From Vitis vinifera (taxonomy: Eukaryota; Streptophyta; Magnoliopsida; Vitales; Vitaceae): DNA of 64,000 nucleotides. The position numbers were made by a program, and so were the translations under genes. The stretch is taken from NCBI RefSeq assembly GCF_030704535.1, contig NC_081817.1, positions 29,079,001-29,143,000 on the forward strand. The letters are read 5' to 3'. This document shows positions 59,681-64,000 of the stretch, one piece after another. Under the pieces are notes generated by a model. The model ran no database searches. It was not told where the DNA came from and saw only the letters and a program-made list of their open reading frames with translations. Each line of letters begins with the position of its first letter. Positions within the stretch are counted from its first letter, which is position 1.

Positions 59681-62600
59681 TTAAAATAGCACACCATTGA
59701 TCACTATTTTTGGAACGTGAGCTATATAACGCCATTCTTTCCCTTTCTCAAATTGACATCGTGTTTCCAGTAAAGGACACCCGCTGAGACGCAGAAAAGA
59801 GAGGGAGTCTGGAAGTCTCTCTTTTGTCAAGTATTTGAGCTTACGGCAGTCTCTGATCACCAATGTTTTAAGAGAGATGAGGTGTTGAAGACCCTCTTTT
59901 GTCAATGATTGGAGCATTGGGCAGTCCCTGATTAGGAATTTTTTGAGAGAGATGAGGTGTTGAAGACCCGAGGAGTCTTGCAGTCTCTGTTTTGTCAAGT
60001 ATTGGAGCTTAGGGCAATTGTAGATATGCAATGTTTCAAGAGAGGTGAGATGTTGAAAACCCACTTCTGTCAAGTATTGGAGCTCATGACACCTATTGAT
60101 ATGCAATACTTCAAGAAAGGTGAGGTGTTGAAGACCCACTTCTGTCAGGGATTGGAGCCTTGGACATTCATCAATTCGTAATTCTTTGAGAGCGATAAGG
60201 TGTCGAAGAACCGATCCTGTCAAGAACTGGAGCTCTGGGCAGTTTGTGATCTTTAAATTTAGAAGAGAGGTGAGTTGTTGAAGTCCCCCGCTGTCAAGAG
60301 ACTTGAGATTGGGAAGCTCTTCAATTTCAAGAGAAGTTAGAGAAGAGGGCAGCAGACACTCCTTGGGAAATAATTCAACGCCTTCACATCCACCTTCCAT
60401 TCTTAAATGTGTAAGAGAGGTCAACCTTTGCAAACCCCAATCCACCTGAGGCGTGACTTTGTTACACCTTTGAAATTGAAGTTCACACAGGTTGGAAGGC
60501 AAACCCTCTCTCTGAAACAACAATTCTGGACAATCCCATAAATCCAGCTCCTGTATAGATGAGTGCGTGTGTGCCAACGACCTGAGCTTGGAGCAACTAG
60601 AGATCCGACAAGACTTCAAGTTGAGACCGGGCAATTTGATAGATTCAAGATCAGGGCACTTTGCTAGATACAAGGAACGTAAAGATGTGGGTTCACCCTC
60701 TGAAATCAAAATGGAGAGCTTCTCAAGCCCCTTAAGACCATGGATTGTGAAATCAGTCAACTTGGGGAAGATGCCTAATGAGAGGGATAACGAGAGAGAA
60801 TCACCGATAACACCCCTACGGATGCGTAGGCTTTCAAGGACTGGGAGATGGCATCTGAACAGCTCAAGTAGGAGAAACTCTAGTTTGGAACACCGAGAGA
60901 TTGATAGCGATTTCAAAGTAGTAGGTAAACCAACTTTGTATAGGGATCTAGAAAAACAACAATCACGAATATTCAGATCATGTATGTTGGTTTGCGAGAT
61001 TTCCTCCTCTAATAGAGACTCCACAGAATCACATTTTCTGATTGAGAGCTTGTGTGGTGCCATTGGAAGTTGCTTCCACCGAGACACGCCTGAAATTTCA
61101 ATTTCAAAAGGTTGAAGAGTTGTGAAGTCACAAGCTGGCATTTGCAACTGCAATTTGCCAAAATCCACCATCTTTAATTCACGGACGGCAGGAACCGTAA
61201 TTGAAGCCATAAGCAACTGTGGACAATTAACAATTACAAGTCCCTCCAAAGAAAGAAGTTGTTCTGGTAATTTCCCAGTGAGTTTGGGACACCACCGTAT
61301 AGAAAGCTTTCGGAGACGAGGGAATTCTCCACACCATAACCATTTCTCCCAGTTCAGCATACCCTCAAATGATAGTGTCTCTAGGGATCGGAAGGAAGTA
61401 TTCCCATGAAACTCACCATCCACACACTTTACTCCACTCATTCCTGAGATCTGTAGATATTTAAGATGGGTTAGCTGCCCAAGTGGTGGCAATGTTGAGC
61501 AATTGCCACAACCCCGAAGCTCAAGGGACACGAGTTTCAAGACTGAAGGATCTCCAAGCCAATTTGGAAATCTTACACCAGGATAGTTTTTGATGGAGAG
61601 TTGTTTTAAATTTGGATGAGGTTGTAACTGGTTGAGTATGTCATCAGTTGTAGCATCATATTGTGTAATACCACCATCTATAACCAATTCCGATTCCGAT
61701 TCCGATTCTGATTCCAATTCCAATTCCGATTCCCATTCCCATTCCAATTCCCAATCCAATATTAACTCATCAAGATAACTCTTATCCTTCATATTAGCTT
61801 GTAATGCATCGTTAACACTCACCACATTATTCACGTTTGAAATATAAAGTGTTTCTCGAATCTCTAAAAGCTCCCTCAATTCTCCAATTCTTAATCCACT
61901 CTTTTGGCCCACAATAAAACAAGACAATTTCTGTAAACATTTTAATTGACTAATGCCATGACTTGACCTTTCTTTCAATGAATAACATTTAGAAATATCA
62001 AGATAACGCAAATTAATCAATTTCCCCATCTTTGAAGGCAATTCAATAAGATCTGAACATCCTCTAAAGATCAATGTTTGTAAATTGTACAAACAACATA
62101 TTGATTCAGGTAATTTTTTAATCAACGTGTAAGATAGATCTAAATAGCGCAAATGTTTCAAATTACCTATCCAATCAGGCAAATTAGTTATCTCGTATTC
62201 TTGTAATGACAACACACGTAAATACCTCATTTTTGATATATCTTCGAAAACTCTTTTACTCAATGTATAAAATGGGTGGCATAATGATTCTTTCACATCT
62301 AATAATGTCCGAAGAGATTTAGCATTAGTAAAAGCCTCAAGCTTGTTAAATGTAACAAACTCTTCAAAATCACCGTGAATGTATGAAAAGTGGCGAGTCT
62401 TCTCGGATACTTTTAGTACCTTATTGTCTTCCGCTCGGACACAAAAATCTACTCCAGACACATGTTGAGCCAATTCATGGACTAGATCATGCATTACGAA
62501 GCAAAATGATTTTTCTCCTCTAATAGATTTTTGAAAAAATGATTTCGCCAAAAGCTCATTAAAATAGGACTCACCTATCTCTTCCATTCTTCTTCCGTCG

Positions 62601-63979
62601 TCTTGTTGTGGATGTAAAAGACCTTCTGCCATCCATAATAAAACCAGCTCCTCTCTGTTGAATTCGTGGTCTTGGGGAAAAATTGAACAATATGCAAAAC
62701 AATGTTTCACAGGTAAAGAAAGATGATGGTAGCTCAATCTCAAAGAAGGAAGAATTCCATAACGACTATGAAGATGCCATATTTCACTATTCAAAACGTC
62801 CTCCCATTCCCTTTTTTCGACCTTAGAGTGCAGCAGATGCCCGAGTGATTTAACAGCCAAGGGCAATCCTTGGCACTTATCCACAATCTGTCTACCTATG
62901 GGTTCAAGCTCAAGGCATGCGTTAGAGTCTCTATCTTGAAATGCAATCTTTACAAATAGGCTCCAACAATGTTGAGGGCTTAATTCTCCCAAACGATGAG
63001 TGCGGACTGCACGCATAGTTTTTGCAACAGATTCATCACGACTGGTCACAACAATCTTGCTTCCCTCTGCTGCACCCAGGAGCGGAGTTCGTAGGCTATC
63101 CCAACTTTCCCAATCAAAGGACTCCACATCCCAGACGTCATCGAGAACAAGCAGAAATTTCTTGTTAACAAGGCTCTGTTTGAGTTGACGCTGAAGCAAA
63201 TCCAGGTTGTCATCGGAAGTAGGTCTATCGCCGATTTCCTCAAGAATTGATTTGGTGACCTTGATAAGAAGAAACTCAGTGGAAACACAGACCCATGCTT
63301 TCAAGTGGAAGTGTTCCTTCACTTTGTCATTGTTGTAGAGAAGCTGAACGAGTGTGGTCTTGCCGGTGCCGCCCATGCCAACTATGCAGATCACATCTAT
63401 GTCTTCCTTGCCTCTTGCGTTATCAGAAAGCAAGCAGTTCACCATGTCCTCCTTAATTTCATCCCTGCCGTACACAAAGGACTCATCCACCAAAGAAGTG
63501 GATGGTAATCTTGGTGGCAGTTTCTCGCCCCCACCTTCTTTCAGGCCAAGCCCAACTTTTTCTTGAGCAATAGCCTCAAGTTTAGCGATCATCTCCTTCA
63601 CTCTGGACTCCATGCTTTGAGTAGCAAATGGCGCCTTAACACAATCAGAGAACTTGTTCCACACCTGATGAATTCCACCGGTTTGGGAGTCCGTAGCTTC
63701 GATCTTGCAGCGCAAAGCATCGGTAGCGATCCCGTCCAACAGGTCCTCCGCACCATACACAATATCCTTAGCCTGTACCAGCCACTCTTTGACTGGGTCG
63801 TTTGAAAATTGCTTCACCTCTGCATCATTGAGCACATTGAGAACAACCAAGAATTTCCTCCTCAAGTCGTTAAGGAGTTCTTTGCTGAGATTCCGTCGCC
63901 GAATGAAGTTTATGAGCTCTGGAGAAGCCAACCTCTCGAATAGGACTTGAAGCGAAGCCGAGAGCAGTGCGTCCGCCAT
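59681..63979 (-). CDS. NLR5: intact CC-NB-ARC-LRR disease-resistance protein, RPP13-like 1 type (1432 aa)
   Basis: A single-exon intracellular immune receptor, ATG 63979 to TAA 59681. The coiled coil carries 'AEDLLDGI' (77-84). NB-ARC motifs are P-loop 'GMGGTGKTT' (201-209), kinase-2 'LLVLDDVW' (276-283), 'GSKIVVTSR' (306-314), 'GLPLA' (371-375), 'CFAYCSIFP' (427-435) and 'MHD' (496-498). LRRs run from about 582 to the end. An acidic insertion of eleven Glu-X dipeptides lies at about 741-764. Residues about 100-290 resemble NLR3/4 ('IHQVWNKFS', '[12 protein letters not shown]', '[15 protein letters not shown]'), whereas the part after about 315 resembles NLR1/2 ('[13 protein letters not shown]', '[20 protein letters not shown]'). 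It has four C-terminal 'GLQHL..L..L.I..C' units. It should be functional if transcribed; its ligand is unknown. Confidence 0.95.
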   Translation of the reverse strand: MADALLSASLQVLFERLASPELINFIRRRNLSKELLNDLRRKFLVVLNVLNDAEVKQFSNDPVKEWLVQAKDIVYGAEDLLDGIATDALRCKIEATDSQTGGIHQVWNKFSDCVKAPFATQSMESRVKEMIAKLEAIAQEKVGLGLKEGGGEKLPPRLPSTSLVDESFVYGRDEIKEDMVNCLLSDNARGKEDIDVICIVGMGGTGKTTLVQLLYNNDKVKEHFHLKAWVCVSTEFLLIKVTKSILEEIGDRPTSDDNLDLLQRQLKQSLVNKKFLLVLDDVWDVESFDWESWDSLRTPLLGAAEGSKIVVTSRDESVAKTMRAVRTHRLGELSPQHCWSLFVKIAFQDRDSNACLELEPIGRQIVDKCQGLPLAVKSLGHLLHSKVEKREWEDVLNSEIWHLHSRYGILPSLRLSYHHLSLPVKHCFAYCSIFPQDHEFNREELVLLWMAEGLLHPQQDDGRRMEEIGESYFNELLAKSFFQKSIRGEKSFCFVMHDLVHELAQHVSGVDFCVRAEDNKVLKVSEKTRHFSYIHGDFEEFVTFNKLEAFTNAKSLRTLLDVKESLCHPFYTLSKRVFEDISKMRYLRVLSLQEYEITNLPDWIGNLKHLRYLDLSYTLIKKLPESICCLYNLQTLIFRGCSDLIELPSKMGKLINLRYLDISKCYSLKERSSHGISQLKCLQKLSCFIVGQKSGLRIGELRELLEIRETLYISNVNNVVSVNDALQANMKDKSYLDELILDWELEWEWESELELESESESESELVIDGGITQYDATTDDILNQLQPHPNLKQLSIKNYPGVRFPNWLGDPSVLKLVSLELRGCGNCSTLPPLGQLTHLKYLQISGMSGVKCVDGEFHGNTSFRSLETLSFEGMLNWEKWLWCGEFPRLRKLSIRWCPKLTGKLPEQLLSLEGLVIVNCPQLLMASITVPAVRELKMVDFGKLQLQMPACDFTTLQPFEIEISGVSRWKQLPMAPHKLSIRKCDSVESLLEEEISQTNIHDLNIRDCCFSRSLYKVGLPTTLKSLSISRCSKLEFLLLELFRCHLPVLESLRIRRGVIGDSLSLSLSLGIFPKLTDFTIHGLKGLEKLSILISEGEPTSLRSLYLAKCPDLESIKLPGLNLKSCRISSCSKLRSLAHTHSSIQELDLWDCPELLFQREGLPSNLCELQFQRCNKVTPQVDWGLQRLTSLTHLRMEGGCEGVELFPKECLLPSSLTSLEIEELPNLKSLDSGGLQQLTSLLNLKITNCPELQFLTGSVLRHLIALKELRIDECPRLQSLTEVGLQHLTFLEVLHINRCHELQYLTEVGFQHLTSLETLHIYNCPKLQYLTKQRLQDSSGLQHLISLKKFLIRDCPMLQSLTKEGLQHLISLKTLVIRDCRKLKYLTKERLPDSLSFLRLSGCPLLETRCQFEKGKEWRYIAHVPKIVINGVLF
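61686..61755 (-). repeat. In-frame hexanucleotide minisatellite within NLR5
   Basis: The coding strand carries consecutive GA(A)-starting hexamers of the type GAATCG, GAATTG and GAATGG. They encode about eleven Glu-(Leu/Trp/Ser) dipeptides between 'LDELILDW' and '[11 protein letters not shown]'. NLR1 and NLR2 have only 'DWDDRCTDG' and '[10 protein letters not shown]' here. The repeat keeps the reading frame and adds about 20 residues and ten or more negative charges. Confidence 0.93.
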
Positions 63980-64000
63980 ATCTGTCGACTGTTGCTTTGC
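63980..64000 (-). promoter_or_regulatory. Conserved CNL 5' leader (NLR5)
   Basis: The 21 bases in front of the NLR5 ATG contain 'gactgttgctttgc' complement-strand identity with the same position before NLR2 (23074-23100) and NLR4 (47141-47163). NLR1 has lost it after 'atatctgt'. It is probably part of the transcribed leader; a regulatory role is inference. Confidence 0.5.

Noticed and set aside
60567-61115. Long plus-strand open frames (for example 182 codons) opposite the NLR LRR region, with parallels at 19682-20080, 36736-37128 and 43596-44081
   Set aside because: They lie antisense to well-supported LRR coding sequence, recur only because the paralogues share sequence, and have no domains. 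They are frame shadows.
18871-63979. Extra integrated domains (decoys such as WRKY, HMA or BED) in the intact NLRs
   Set aside because: NLR2, NLR4 and NLR5 run directly from coiled coil to NB-ARC to LRR. The only unusual insertions are the short kinase-2 spacer and the Glu-X repeat.
1-64000. Search by eye for tRNA, rRNA or other structured RNA genes
   Set aside because: No convincing cloverleaf or rRNA core was seen. A computational scan (tRNAscan-SE, Infernal) would be needed to exclude small RNA genes.

Overview
The window is plant nuclear DNA: AT-rich spacers, intronless coiled-coil NB-ARC leucine-rich-repeat (CNL) resistance genes of the RPP13-like-1 type, G-type lectin receptor kinase remnants, and LTR-retrotransposon and MITE insertions. 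The style of the CNL family and of the lectin-kinase fragments points to a woody eudicot, most likely grapevine (Vitis). That assignment is recall and inference, not a database match.

The backbone is a cluster of five CNL loci, all on the minus strand. NLR1 (6366-10642) is full length but carries a one-base deletion. NLR2 (18871-23073) is intact, 1400 aa. NLR3 (36253-40116) is a heavily broken pseudogene with no start codon. NLR4 (43157-47140) is open except for one stop codon that removes the last 76 residues. NLR5 (59681-63979) is intact, 1432 aa, and begins 21 bases from the window end. Two further scraps are a 68-bp C-terminal stub at 30893-30960 and a 144-bp LRR piece at 54108-54251. NLR1, 2 and 5 form one subfamily and NLR3 and 4 another. 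NLR5 looks mosaic, NLR3/4-like in much of its N-terminal third and NLR1/2-like after that.

The spacers are not random. Downstream of NLR1, of NLR2, of the 30.9-kb stub and of NLR5 lies the same 2.4-3.6 kb non-coding module. Three of these modules are preceded, on the plus strand, by decayed lectin receptor kinase (LECRK) sequence (750-2790, 26886-27440, 55591-56880). A fourth LECRK scrap lies on the minus strand at 33690-34030. The duplication unit therefore appears to have been [LECRK remnant - module - NLR]. Downstream of NLR3 and NLR4 there is a different duplicated block (34031-36252 and 40131-43156).

Mobile DNA includes a 221-bp fold-back MITE (24110-24330), a deleted Ty1/copia element with one 641-bp LTR (about 24340-26885) sitting in a LECRK remnant, a 466-bp Harbinger-like MITE candidate with a visible empty site (42430-42895), a CACTA-like terminus (to 54107) and a probable LTR-derived fragment near 54.5-54.8 kb. 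A tandem array built on a 'ggtagtacctaagg' word occupies 14455-15310. A truncated PPR gene lies at 52299-52967.

Functionally, NLR2 and NLR5, and perhaps NLR4 and the 607-residue N-terminal product of NLR1, would act as intracellular immune receptors. I found no metabolic operon, CRISPR array or clearly new molecular system. The unusual content lies in how this receptor cluster has been copied, recombined and broken.
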